A DNA stretch of 64,000 nucleotides from Candidatus Sodalis pierantonius str. SOPE (GCF_000517405.1 NZ_CP006568.1:4030001-4094000), one strand, 5' to 3'. Numbered from the stretch's first letter, positions 11,160-21,274 are shown. Numbers and translations are program-made. The notes: generated by a model from the letters alone, not told the origin.

Positions 11160-11389
11160 TCTTTTATCTGCCGGCGTAGAAGCAGGCCCGAGTGCGCCTC
11201 ACGCCGCAAGCCTGCAAACGTCTGCGCCACGGCCCAGGTCGGGCCCGCCTGCGCTTCGCGGCAAGTCTGTTTAGGTCGGCGCCAGCGCACTGGCGGCCTC
11301 CAAGCGTAAGCGAAGGCTGCGGGTTGACAGGCGGCGCCGAAGCGGCCTGGCGCCCTTCCCGCCGGGACGGTGGGTGATTCACCGCGTTT

Positions 11390-11929
11390 TTAACCGTCGC
11401 GGGGCAGTGTTTGCTGGCCTTCCCCCAAGCTACGCTGCATCAACAGGGTATCCACCCATCGGCCATGTTTGAAGCCTACCGCTTGAAGCTTGTCTATCAA
11501 GTGAAAACCGAGCTTTTGATGCAAACGAAACGAAGCGTGATTTTCCGCGTTACCGATAATCGCCAGCATCTGGCGCCAGCCCCCTTTTTCCGCCCTGGCG
11601 ATGGCCTCGCGCAACAGCAGCGAACCGAGCCCGCGTCCGGCCTTTGCCGGATGGATGTACACGGAATCCTCGACGGTGAAACGATAGGCGTAACGGGGAC
11701 GGTAAGGGGAAAGATAACAATAACCCAGCAATTCACCGTCCTGCCGGGCCACCAGCCAGGGGAGACCTTGCGCCATTACCGCCGTATGGCGGGCCATCAT
11801 ATCGTTCAAGGACGGAGGCTCGGTCTCGAAACTGGCGATACCGTGTTGCACATGCCAGGCATAGATATCACGAATGGCGAGCAAATCCGCCTCCTGGGCA
11901 TCGCTGATGAGAATAGCCGAATGCGTCAC
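11390..11929 (-). CDS. GNAT N-acetyltransferase, phosphinothricin/MnaT-like
   Basis: A 179-residue acetyl-CoA-dependent acetyltransferase of the Pat/YncA (MnaT) type, which acetylate the amino group of small amino-acid analogues such as methionine sulfoximine or phosphinothricin. The N-terminal IRDIYAWHVQHGIASFETEPPS, the central GYCYLSPYRPRYAYRFTVEDSVYI, the acetyl-CoA pyrophosphate loop AGRGLGSLLL and the C-terminal HQKLGFHLIDKLQAVGFKHGRW follow the family closely. The gene stands alone, with non-coding DNA on both sides. Intact; the exact substrate is not deducible. Confidence 0.9.
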   Translation of the reverse strand: MTHSAILISDAQEADLLAIRDIYAWHVQHGIASFETEPPSLNDMMARHTAVMAQGLPWLVARQDGELLGYCYLSPYRPRYAYRFTVEDSVYIHPAKAGRGLGSLLLREAIARAEKGGWRQMLAIIGNAENHASFRLHQKLGFHLIDKLQAVGFKHGRWVDTLLMQRSLGEGQQTLPRDG

Positions 11930-12547
11930 TTTACCCCCTGGTACCTAGACCGATGGAGTAAACGATAACGCAAAAAGAGAATGAAACGTAGAGTCTCTAC
12001 AATATTGTATAAATAATTATTATTGCTATAACAAAACCGTGCCGGAGCAATACGCGCGCGTGGCAAGCGTCATGCTGCGCTTCGGGTGAAGGCCGCCGGC
12101 CGTCTCGACAGGGTAATGATGACGCGAGTCCGTTTACCCTCGTCGAACGGGCAACGCGGCGGTGCGTCTGGGTGCGCCGGGCGTCAGGCTGGTGGCTTCA
12201 GGCAAAGCGGCCGATAGCGCAGCGCGGGCATGGCCCGACGCGAGGATCCGGCATATGGTCGGGATAAATTTAATCCCGGCACTCTATTTTATGGCATTTA
12301 ATGACATGGCTTTCGTGTGAGGTAAGGTACAAGGTGAACGATAAATCAAAAACGGATCACATGTTTTGCATGTAACGAATGTAATAAGCGCTACCATATT
12401 CCCGTCATACCCCCCTTTTGTTAGACTCAATCGGCTGAAAATTAATATCGTGCTGGTCCGCGATGACCCAGGGAAGAGACGTCATCACGTGCTTAGGAGC
12501 CGCTATTGATTAGCCTCAAAATTAACCATAAGGACAGTGAGGAATCG
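11930..12547. other. Non-coding region, no gene seen
   Basis: About 600 bases between the acetyltransferase start and the Rpn fragment. There is an AT-rich run near 12000-12035 and again near 12340-12450. I see no gene and no convincing remnant of the missing N-terminal part of the Rpn protein that follows. Confidence 0.45.
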
Positions 12548-12826
12548 ATGAATATTGCGCATTATCTCGAATTGCAGGGCATGAAAAAAGGCAGATTGGA
12601 AGGGTTGATGGAGGGCATGCGCAAAGGGATGCTCGAGGGGCTCCTGGAAGGGATGGACAAGGGCAGGCTGGAAGGCAAGAAAGAAGGGCGCAGGCAGGCT
12701 ACGCTTAGCATCGCCACTCATCTGCTGGCCGGCGGTGTAGATCGCACGCTAATTAAAAATTGCACAGGACTCACTGAAAAAGAACTGCAGCGTCTGCATA
12801 CGGAGTATTTTATGAAATTAGTTTAA
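12548..12826 (+). CDS. C-terminal fragment of an Rpn (YhgA-like) nuclease; possible RpnS-like small protein
   Basis: Full-length Rpn proteins (PD-(D/E)XK nuclease, about 290-320 residues) end in a coiled, repeat-rich region with G-x3-G spaced basic and acidic residues, then a short helical domain. Only that end is present here. It opens with MNIAHYLELQGMKKG, then EGLMEGMRKGMLEGLLEGM and KGRLEGKKEGRR, then ATLSIATHLLAGGVDRTLI and a TGLTEKELQ helix. The nuclease domain is missing. ATG 12548 has a GAGG ribosome binding site five bases upstream; the open frame extends 14 codons further to a TTG. It may be a dead fragment. However, short Rpn C-terminal proteins made from internal starts are reported to act as antitoxins to the full-length nuclease, so translation is plausible. 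Confidence 0.7.
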   Translation: MNIAHYLELQGMKKGRLEGLMEGMRKGMLEGLLEGMDKGRLEGKKEGRRQATLSIATHLLAGGVDRTLIKNCTGLTEKELQRLHTEYFMKLV

Positions 12827-12986
12827 TAAGGTGTTTACTTTATTCCATTTGCCGTAATGGGGAGGGGGGATTCATTTTGCCAAGCGTAATGAATTAGCTT
12901 TGCTGAATAATGATTTATAATGCTGAGATAGTCGATAATCAACACTCTATTATGGTGAGTCTGAATTATTATCACTCGCAAAAAAG

Positions 12987-13010
12987 GCCGCGCCGAAAAA
13001 CCTGCGCGGC
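12987..13010 (-). terminator. Probable minus-strand terminator hairpin
   Basis: A perfect 7-base stem (GCCGCGC with GCGCGGC) and a 10-base loop, with a run of A just left of it that reads as a T run on the minus strand. No minus-strand gene is recognisable immediately upstream of it, so it may be left from a lost gene. Confidence 0.5.
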
Positions 13011-14308
13011 AATATTGTTTCCATAAAATCCCACGTAAGGTTTAGTCTTACAGCGTTCTCAGTATAATTGAAAGAAAATTGCGCTGTAAATACCGAAGTC
13101 GTTAACTTGGCACAATAATTTTTATCCGATCCGCCACCCTACGGGCAGGGTTTAAAAGGATATCTATTATTAGCGTTAACAACAAATTTTAACAACCCGG
13201 GTTCGTCATAACTCTTTAATGTTATCGCGGGAAAGGGTTATTGGAACATATTCTTCGCGCATTATTTGTATAGTTAGCGTACCGGTAAATCGCACTCTTT
13301 AGTGCAATGATGCGGTTGAGTAGGGGACATCTTCACGGCCAGGGGTCGCACCGGATTAACGATAGCGCCAACGCGCATAGGCAACGTGGCGAAGGCGTAG
13401 CCCGTCAGGGGCCGGTTTTACTGGGCTCCGAGCAATACGGTTCAATGCTCCTGCGCCGTCAGCCTGGGGTTCATTCAGACCCTGTCGTCGGCTAAGGCAA
13501 GCGCAAGCGCACCGTAGGCCGCTTTGCGTGCGTTGCGGCCGGCAAAACACTTTCTTGGGCAATACAACCTCGGCTTTAAGGCAGTAAAGCACGTGATTTC
13601 GAGCTTTGAGACGCCGGGCTCCGATTATCGAGGCGCAAGATCCCGGGCATTGAGGGGCTGGGCTCCCGGCATCGAGACGCCGGGTTCTGGGTAATAAAGC
13701 GCAAGAGAAAGTGTCCTGCAATCCGTTAAAACGCCCGAGGCCGCGCGGCGGCAAAAGGATGCACCGTTGCCTCAGCCGCCGCTGCCGTCCGGTTACGCCA
13801 TAATCCCTGTGGCGCGATTGCGCCCGCAGATTTGGCAGAAAAGGGCATTCGTGCCATGTAAAGGTGAAACAGGCGCCTTGTGTGGCTCGCCGAGCGAATA
13901 TCGCCAGGGCCGCCGCCTGGCGTTGCTAACCACAAGAGGGTGTTTGAACCGCCGACGCGGGGAAAACTAGGCGCGAATGTCGCCGTCGATGCGGAGGATG
14001 AAACCGAAAACGCGCCCTTTGCCGTAGCGATCTCATTCACCTTTAACACGTTATGTCCTGCCAGGTAAGGCAGTCAGGCTCGGCAACGGTATGCACCTAT
14101 CGGCAGCGCGGGCCGCCAGCGCCTGGCCCCAATAAACCGCTGCCGCCAATGGACCGCGGAGGGAGTGAAGACGAAAATTTATCCTGTTTCGGCTGTCAGA
14201 ATAAGTCAAGTAATCGTTACTTATTCAGTTGATTTTCAAAAGAGTAATTTAATGCGAAGCGTTACTGGATGCGGAAAAATAGCGAGCGGTATTATTACGT
14301 GTAATATG

Positions 14309-14339
14309 AAAAAAGCCGCGCCGTAAACGGTGAGCGGCT
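14309..14339 (-). terminator. Probable terminator for the citrate-type transporter transcript
   Basis: The stem AGCCGC/GCGGCT encloses a second small stem CCG-taaa-CGG. Six A residues to its left give a T run on the minus strand. It lies about 270 bases past the end of the minus-strand transporter pseudogene, the only minus-strand gene it could serve. Confidence 0.5.
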
Positions 14340-14607
14340 AAAAAATTTCCAAATAAACGCTAAATGCGTTTGATTTATAACATATAGAGACGGCAGTATA
14401 GTTTAATTCACGGCCCGCTGTAAACAACTGAGTGGTAAATGGTTCCATTAATGTGGAAAGGGAGTTTAATCCCGCGGTGGATTGTATTATATCTATTTTT
14501 TCGCGTGGCTCTTAAAATAATCACGTTCCATAATCTAGTTAATTTGTCACTAGAATGGTTGATTATCGAACCTTTCATGCGCGGCTTTTTCGCGTTTCAG
14601 GTATATA

Positions 14608-15889
14608 TTACTTCTGGCGCAGGGTTCTTATCACGGGTGATGAATAAGCCGTTTTCATGGCGCCGGCTCGGTATAATCTTGGCAACAGCAGCGCGGCCAT
14701 TAACCCCAGCAAGCCCGCTAGCGATAGCCAAACGCCAGACAGCGCATTGTCGCCGCTTTGATGAATAAGCACACTCGCGATGGCGGGGGTGAAGCCGCCA
14801 AAGATCGCTGTCGCTAAACTGTAGGCCATGGAAAAACCGGTGGCGCGCACCTCGGCGGGCATGATTTCCGTCAGCGTGACTACCATGGCGGCATTGTAGC
14901 CGGCGTAGAGAAAGGAGAGCCAGAGCTCCGCGGCAATGAGACGCTGCAAGGTAGGCGCGTCCGCCAGCCAGTATAGTACCGGATAGGACGTCAGCAGCAT
15001 CAGGCTGGTAAAGGTCAGCAACAGCGGGTGGCGACCGATTTTATCCGATAGCGCCCCCATCAGCGGCAGCCAGAAAAGATTGGAGAGACCCACGCCTAAC
15101 GTAACAATAAAACTTTCCTCGGCGCTGAAATGAAGTATCGCTTTGCCATAGGTCGGGGTAAAAGCGGTGATCATATAAAACGAGACGGTGGTGGCGGCAA
15201 CCATGCAAACGCCAAGGGCTATCAGCGGCCAGCTGCGCGTCACCGAGCGGAAAATCTCGCGGGTGCGCGGCGGAGGTCAGCGTTTTTGGAATGCCTCGCT
15301 TTCCTCGAGCATGCGCCGGATCCAAAACAAGCAGGGCAGGATCAGACAGCCGACGATAAATGGAATACGCCACCCCCAACGCGACATCATGTCCGCGCCG
15401 ACGTAATGATTGAGCGTCATGCCTAGCAGGGCGGCAAAAATGACCGCGAGCTGCTGACTGGCGGACTGCCAACTGATGTATAACCCTTTTCTGCCGGCGG
15501 GCGCGATTTCCGCCAGATAGACCGACACCCCCCCAGTTCAACGCCGGCGGAAAACCCCTGCAATAGCCGGGTACGCAGGCGATGGTCAGCGTGCCGAACG
15601 CCATAAGTCCCAGCGTCAATACCAGCCCGGCACGCCTGCCGCTGCGGTCGATATAGGCGCCAAGCACCAGCGCGCCCAGCGGGCGCATCAGAAAGCCGGC
15701 GCCAAAGGTCATCATGGTCAACATCAGTGAGGCAAAGGGCGTTCCGGCAGGGAAAAAGGTGGCGGCTATGGCGCTGGCATAATAGCCAAATACTATAAAA
15801 TCATACATTTCAAGAAAGTTACCGCTGATTACTCTGACTACGTTGATGAAGCTGGCCTGCCGGGCCGGCGCGGTAGAAGGCGTAGGCAT
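14608..15889 (-). pseudogene. MFS citrate/tricarballylate-type proton symporter (CitA/TcuC-like), multiply broken
   Basis: The metabolite:H+ symporter subfamily of MFS transporters (about 430 residues, 12 helices) imports citrate or tricarballylate. Three frames are needed to read it. The first has SGNFLEMYDFIVFGYYASAIA, GSGFLMRP-like and GAYIDRSGRR motifs. After VPGY about 15-20 residues are missing and the frame changes. The second frame carries SVYLAEIAPAGRKG, SWQSASQQLAV and RWGWRIPFIVG and ends after EESEAFQKR. The third carries TRSWPLIALG, the repeat loop GALSDKIGRHPLLL and TEIMPAEVRATGFS. A seven-C run near 15528-15534 is one frameshift site. The start is taken at the internal ATG 15889. 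It is clearly non-functional. Confidence 0.85.
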
Positions 15890-16261
15890 AATCACTGCTC
15901 CGGAAATGAATCGCGGGGGCGGCACAACGCGTGGGCCGTCAAACGGCCGTTATAGCGCCCCGGTCGTAGTGCTGGAGTATAAGCGGCCAGTCGCAGCAGC
16001 GAATGCAGAAAGATGTTGCGCATTCAGGCAATAACGGGCGTGGTCGGTTTGTCCGGCCAAGCCCGCAATTTGGCCATGCCGGCCGTGTCGTTTTACGGTA
16101 AACTTTGGTGCGTGTTAACGTCGCAATGAATTTTCCGCGCCCGACGGTGTCGAGAATTTTCGCAACCCGGTGGAGCATGATGCCCGCAGTCCGGTGTCTT
16201 TATTGCAGTTAGACGGCTCCACACGGACAATACATCGCCCAGTACAGGAACCTATTCCGGC
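15890..16261. other. Intergenic region between divergent genes, no gene seen
   Basis: About 370 bases between the starts of the transporter pseudogene and opgD, which point away from each other. It must have carried both promoters. I see no clear operator or RNA element. Confidence 0.4.
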
Positions 16262-17914
16262 ATGGAACGAAGATCATTTATCAAAACGTCCCTGGCGCTG
16301 GCCGCTTACTGCGGCGCGCCGACCATGGCCACATTGTTTACACGTTCAACGTAGGCTCCGGAAAACATTGCCGACGGCAGCGCGAGCCACTTTGATTTCT
16401 CCACGCTGAAAACCCTGGCTGCCGATTTGTCACGCAAGCCTTTCGGCGGGCCGCCGGCGGAGTTGCCCAAAACGCTGGCGGAGCTTACGCCGCAGGCCTA
16501 TAACGAAATTCAATACGACGCCAATCATTCGCTCTGGCACGACATTCCCAACCGCCAGCTGGATGTCCATTTATTCCACGTCGGTATGGGCTTCAAGCGC
16601 CGAGTGCGCGTTTACGCCGTGGACCAAAGCCAAGCCTTGAAGCGGGAAATTCATTTCCGGCCAGAATTATTTAACTATCATAACGCCGGCGTCGATAGCC
16701 AGCAGTTGGAAGGGCGTGATAACCTCGGTTTTGCCGGTTTCAAGGTCAATAAGGCTCCGGAACTCACCCGGCGCGACGTGGTTTCCTTCCTTGGCGCCAG
16801 CTATTTCCGCGCGGTGGATGACACCTACCAGTACGGCCTGTCGGCCCGCGGTTTGGCCATCGACACGTTTACCGATAAGCTGGAAGAGTTTCCCGACTTT
16901 GTCGCCTTTTGGTTTGAAACCCCAAAAGCCAGCGATACCACCTTTACCGTCTACGCCCTGCTGGACGGCCCCAGCGCGACCGGCGCCTACCGCTTCGTTA
17001 TCCACTGCGAGCCCCAGCGCGTCGTGATGGATATCGAAAAATACATTCATGCCCGCAGCGATATCAAACAGCTCGGGATCTCGCCGATGACCAGTATGTT
17101 TAGCTGCGGTACCAGCGAGCGCCGCATGTGCGATACCATTCATCCGCAGATACATGACTCCGATCGGCTGGCGATGTGGCGCGGCAACGGCGAATGGGTG
17201 TGTCGACCGCTGAATAATCCGCAAAAATTGCAGTTTAACGCCTACCAGGATGACAATCCGAAAGGGTTCGGTTTGCTGCAGCTTGACCATAATTTCAACA
17301 ACTATCAAGATGTTATCGGCTGGTATAATCAGCGGTCCAGTTTGTGGGTGGAGCCTGTCTGGCCCTGGGGCAAGGGCAGCGTGAATCTGCTGGAAATCCC
17401 GACCACCGGCGAGACGCTGGATAATATCGTCTGCTTTTGGCAGCCCGCCGAGCCGATTAAAGCCGGTAATGAATACAGTTTCCGCTATCGGCTTTACTGG
17501 AGCGGCGAGCCCCCTGTCAGCAGCCCGCTGGCCCGGGTCAAGGCGACCCGTACCGGCATGGGAGGATTTCCTGAAGGCTGGGCGCCCGGCGAGCATTTTC
17601 CAGATACCTGGGCGCGCCGTTTCGGCGTCGATTTCGTCGGCGGGCAGCTGAAAGCGTCGGCGGATAAAGGCATCGAGCCGGTCATCACGCTGTCCAGCGG
17701 TAAGGTGAGCAATATTGAAATTCTGTATGTGAAACCGATGGATGGCTACCGCATTCTGTTCGACTGGACGCCCACCAGCGACGCTGTCGATCCCGTCGAG
17801 CTGCGTATGTACCTGCGTACCGGGCAGGAGGCGCTGAGTGAAACCTGGCTATACCAATATTTCCCGCCGCCGCCGGATAAACGCAAGTATATTGACGATC
17901 GCACGATGAGCTGA
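16262..17914 (+). pseudogene. opgD: opgD (mdoD) periplasmic glucan biosynthesis protein, amber codon in the signal region
   Basis: OpgD is a Tat-exported periplasmic protein that shapes osmoregulated periplasmic glucans. From ATG 16262 the frame begins MERRSFIKTSLALAA, a twin-arginine signal, and meets TAG at 16352-16354 (codon 31). The same frame then continues without interruption through NIADGSASHFDFSTL, FRAVDDTYQYGLSARGLAID, GTSERRMCDTIHPQ, RTGMGGFPEGWAPGE and the C-terminal WLYQYFPPPPDKRKYIDDR to 17914. The total of 550 codons is normal. Only the signal is cut from the mature domain, so any product made by reinitiation (for example near 16427) would stay in the cytoplasm. The best reading is a recent single-base pseudogene. 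Confidence 0.93.
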
Positions 17915-17984
17915 CGCCAGCAACGGTCACGCGTTGTCCTGGCGAGGGCCGGCGCGGGAATGTGACTCCGCACCGGCCGTCACG

Positions 17985-18962
17985 TTACAGACTCGGGTCC
18001 ACTGCGTCAGGGGCAAGCGCGCGCAGCGGCGTGCTGATAAGCCAGGGCCTCAGGGTCTGTGGCGAAGGATCGGTGGCTTTGATGATGCGTTGTTGTACGA
18101 TCCATTTCCCTTCCGACGCCAGCAGCGTTGGCAAATCACTTTTCAACTGAATACCAAAATCGGTATCGCGCCACATCGCTTCCAGCGCGGCCTGCTGCAA
18201 TGTGGCGTGCATGGATGTGGCTACCAGCGCCATGGCACCGGCGGGATCGCGTTTGAGATCGGCGTCCGCGCGCAGTAATGCCGTCAGGAGTCCTTTGACC
18301 ACCGCGGGCTTATTGTTGATAACGGCCTGCGACACCGCCAGCAGAAAGTGGGATTGATAGCTTTCGCTTTGCAGTTCGCGATAGTCGGCGCCCAGCGCTT
18401 TGCGCGCGACGCTTTCGACGCCGGCGAACGGTACTATGGCCTGGATATCGCCGCGGAGTAGGGAGGGGATCAGATCCACCGGCGCGACATTGACCCGTTC
18501 AGCGCTCACCTCCCCCTGGCTCAGCAGTTGGCTCAGATAGTAATCGGTGTTGGTGCCGAGGGGCGTGCCGATCTTCAGCCCGGCCAGATCGCTTACGCTG
18601 CTCAGCGGGCCGTATTTGGCCGAGCTGATGACCCGTGTACCCCGGTAGCGCGCGACATCGGCTACGATGCCAAAGGGCTGCTGACGCAGTGCGCCGGTGA
18701 TGGCGGGAAATTCGGTTAACGTCGCCGCCTCCACTTGCCCGCCCAACAGCGCCTCGAAGGTTTCTCGGCCGCTGGGGAAATTAATGCGCCGCAGGTTAAT
18801 GCCGGCATCGTTGAAGTAACTTTTAGCGAGGGCGATTTCTACCTGTGGCATCAGCGGGGTCGGCGACCAGGCAAGCGTCACCGTTTCCGTCGCGGCAGAC
18901 GCCGCCATGATCATTAGGGTCGGTAACGCCGCAGCAATGCGCCAAACTTGCGTTAATCTCAT
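17985..18962 (-). CDS. ABC transporter substrate-binding protein, SsuA/TauA/NMT1-like
   Basis: A periplasmic binding protein of about 325 residues for nitrate-, sulfonate- or taurine-type ligands. The start at 18962 gives a signal peptide (MRLTQVWRIAAALPTLMIM, ending ASA). The mature part has the family pattern: TLAWSPTPLMPQVEIALAKS, GGQVEAATLTEFPAI, the LAGLKIGTPLGTNTDYYLSQLL loop and the DIQAIVPFAGVESVARKAL segment. It is the last gene of a four-gene operon with ATPase, permease and an arylsulfotransferase, so a sulfonate or aryl-sulfate ligand is a reasonable guess. The gene itself looks intact, but its permease is broken, so the import system cannot work as such. Confidence 0.85.
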   Translation of the reverse strand: MRLTQVWRIAAALPTLMIMAASAATETVTLAWSPTPLMPQVEIALAKSYFNDAGINLRRINFPSGRETFEALLGGQVEAATLTEFPAITGALRQQPFGIVADVARYRGTRVISSAKYGPLSSVSDLAGLKIGTPLGTNTDYYLSQLLSQGEVSAERVNVAPVDLIPSLLRGDIQAIVPFAGVESVARKALGADYRELQSESYQSHFLLAVSQAVINNKPAVVKGLLTALLRADADLKRDPAGAMALVATSMHATLQQAALEAMWRDTDFGIQLKSDLPTLLASEGKWIVQQRIIKATDPSPQTLRPWLISTPLRALAPDAVDPSL

Positions 18963-19044
18963 CGTGTTTCCCGTGGTTGGTTTTGGTCGGTGGGGTAGCC
19001 GTTGTTCGCGGCAGGATGCCGTCTGTTGATGTCGGTATAGGGCG

Positions 19045-19812
19045 TCATGACGGCTGCACCAGCGGGCGCAGTGATGACAGAATCTCTTCGCGGATATCCA
19101 ACAGAGTGGCATTCTCGCGATTGAGCGCCCGCGGCCGCGGCTGGTTCAGGCTATAGCTGCGGATAATTTTGCCCGGCGCGGCGGACATCACATCGATGCG
19201 GTCCGCCAGCAGCAGCGCTTCGTCCACATCGTGGGTAATAAACAGCACCGTCGCCCGGTGTTTTTGCCAAACGCGCAACAGCAGATCCTGCATAACCCCG
19301 CGCGTTTGTGCATCTAGCGCACCAAAGGGCTCATCCATCAACAATACCCGCGGCTCAAACGCCAGCGTACGGGCGATACCCACCCGCTGTTTCTGGCCGC
19401 CGGATAACTGGCCGGGATAATGATGGCATAGCGAGGCGAGACCGACCTCTTCCAGCGCCGCCAATGCGCGCCGATGCTGTTCCGCCCGGGATAATTTGAA
19501 GCGCTTTAGCGCGAATTTCACGTTGCCCAGCGCCGTCAGCCAGGGGAAAAGCGCATATTGCTGAAATATAACCCCCACCTGCGCATCCGGGCCGTTCAGC
19601 ACGCGGCCGTCAATCCGGATCTGGCCGCTGGCGGGCGCAATAAAACCGGCAATCGCGTTTAATAATGTCGACTTGCCGCAGCCGGACGGTTCGATAATAG
19701 CACTAAAGGTGCCCGGCGCCCGCTCGAAGCGGGTAACGTCCAGCGCCAATTGCGCCTGGCGCCGGGCGAGATAACGGATACTGATATCGTCAATCGCAAC
19801 GTGGCCTGATAT
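19045..19812 (-). pseudogene. ABC transporter ATPase, SsuB/TauB-like, start codon apparently lost
   Basis: The body reads as a normal sulfonate/nitrate-type ATPase: Q-loop FQQYALFPWLTA, signature LSGGQKQRVGIARTLA, Walker B RVLLMDEPFGALD and the H-loop FITHDVDEALLLADR. Two things are odd. After a GGAGGG ribosome binding site directly behind the permease stop, the codon at the expected start (19812-19810) is ATA, not ATG; the frame then runs SGHVAIDDISIRYLARRQ. The only standard in-frame starts are further in (TTG near 19749). In addition, the first Walker A residue is Glu (EPSGCGKST) where the family has Gly. Either change could abolish the product. Intact otherwise. Confidence 0.72.
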
Positions 19813-19828
19813 GCTTTACCCTCCCGGA

Positions 19829-20398
19829 TTAGTATTGTTGCCAATGCACCAGGCGGTGCCCGATGCGGTGGATCAGGACGTCCATGAGCGCGCCGAGGAT
19901 CCCAAGCTCAATGAGCAGGGCGAACATGCGATCGGTACTGATATATTGTCGGGCCTCCTGTAACCGGTAGCCGATGCCGGACGAGGCGCCGGACAATTCG
20001 GCGGCCACCAGGCTTAAGAAGGCCAGCGCGACGCCCAGTCGGATGCCGGAGAAAATATGCGGGACGGCGGCCGGGAACACCACCACGAAAAATTCCCGCA
20101 GACGGCTGACGCCCAGCGAACGCGCGGCGCGCAAATAGATTTCCGGGACGTACTCCATGCCGTGATGGGTGTTAAACTACACCGTCAAAAAGACCGTATA
20201 GGCAATAACGAAATACTTTGACCCCTCGCCGATGCCGAACCAAACAATCGCGACAGGAATAAGCGCGATGGCCGGAATAGGCCGCATCAGATTCAAAAAG
20301 GGCGCCAGCAAGAGGCGAAATAGCGCAATCCGCCCGGTTAATAGCCCGGTGACAACGCCCAGGCTGGCACCGATAACAAAGCCCGCGGCCGCGGATCG
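19829..20398 (-). pseudogene. ABC transporter permease, SsuC/TauC-like, N-terminally deleted and with an amber codon
   Basis: The inner-membrane permease of the sulfonate-type ABC system. What remains starts in the middle of the protein with AAAGFVIGASLGVVTGLLTG, followed by NLMRPIPAIALIPVAIVWFG, then a TAG at 20177-20179. The same frame continues with FNTHHGMEYVPEIYLRAARSLG (the EAA loop that contacts the ATPase) to HWQQY at 19829. The usual Trp or Phe at the stop suggests a single substitution. The first 60 or so residues and the start are gone, because the left part of the gene is joined directly to the truncated arylsulfotransferase gene. Confidence 0.87.
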
Positions 20399-21242
20399 CT
20401 GTATTGCCAGGTAATGTTGCCGCTTTGCGGATCGCACTCCAGCGCTCTGGAGTGCGGCGAGGTGACGCCGGCGCGCACGTTGCCGTTATCAAACACCAGC
20501 ACCGTCCCGCTGGCGGTCTGCACCGGGGTATGCTGCTGCGCCAGGACGTCATGGCCTACATGCTAGACCACTTCGCCGCTGGCGCGGCTGACCGCCACTA
20601 CCCCCGAGGTAACGCGTAGACTCATCAGCACCAGGCCCTCAGGGGTCAAGGACAGGCCATTGATCATGGGCCAGTGGCGACGATCAAAAATAGCCTGCAC
20701 CGGGAAATCTTCCGGCCGCAGGTGTTGCCAGGAACGCCATTCCCAAACAATCTCCCCCGCGCGATTCACTTCCCGCACCACATCCCCCTGGATAACGCCG
20801 TCAGGGGCATCCCGGCGCTGGTCGCCGCCGGGATAGGCTCCGCGGCGGTGTAAAGCAGATGGCCGTTGGCCAGCCATTGGGCATCGTGATGATGGTGGAT
20901 GTCCTCATAATGCCAAACGATATCGCCACCGGGCGTGACTTCATAAAAATCGCCGCCGTGCCAAATATCCCAGGCCGGATACAGCGCGGCAGGCGTGGCG
21001 TGACTCCCGTTATAACCCAGGTTGCCATTGGGCAAGATCACCGCATCACGTCCCGGCCGTACCGGCAATTGCCATTGATGGGCGATGTTACCGTCGCTAT
21101 CTATCAGGTACACCTTTCCCTGCGCCGTTTGCGGCGCAAACAGGGTAAACCCTCCCGCGCTGCGCTGCCGGTCGTTCAGGATGAGGCCGGTGGCGCGCCG
21201 GCGTACCGTTACTTGATCACAGAGGGTTGCGGTTTGGGACAT
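20399..21242 (-). pseudogene. Arylsulfotransferase (ASST) family protein, broken and 3'-truncated
   Basis: ASST-family beta-propeller proteins move sulfate between phenolic donors and acceptors without PAPS. The first frame from ATG 21242 has GGFTLFAPQTAQGKVYLIDS, ILPNGNLGYNGSH, DIVWHYEDIHHHHDAQW and NGHLLYTAAEPIPA. It shifts frame at about 20810 and continues as MPDGVIQGDVVREVN-type sequence with GEIVWEWRSWQHLRPEDF. It then hits TAG at 20563-20565 and goes on as HVGHDVLAQQ up to NITWQYSDPR. At about 20399 it is joined to the middle of the permease gene. The lesions are therefore one frameshift, one amber codon and loss of the 3' end by deletion. There is no typical signal peptide at the first start. 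Confidence 0.75.
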
Positions 21243-21274
21243 AATGGCTCCAATTATTGCCCCAATATGGGGGA

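Larger units (their letters stand above)
12827..14607. other. Long region without a recognisable gene
   Basis: About 1.8 kb between the Rpn fragment and the end of the transporter pseudogene. I recognise no protein family in any of the short open frames, and the frames lack ribosome binding sites. Two hairpins near 12987 and 14314 look like minus-strand terminators. An imperfect repeat of about 65 bases (copies starting near 13605 and 13672, sharing GAGACGCCGGG) lies in the middle. This is probably eroded former coding DNA. Confidence 0.5.

Noticed and set aside
14439..14768. Plus-strand open frame with hydrophobic N-terminus downstream of the transporter pseudogene
   Set aside because: It runs into the antisense of the transporter C-terminus, has no ribosome binding site and shows no family.
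16667..17596. 309-codon open frame antisense to opgD
   Set aside because: opgD is well conserved on the other strand; the antisense frame reflects GC-rich codon use.
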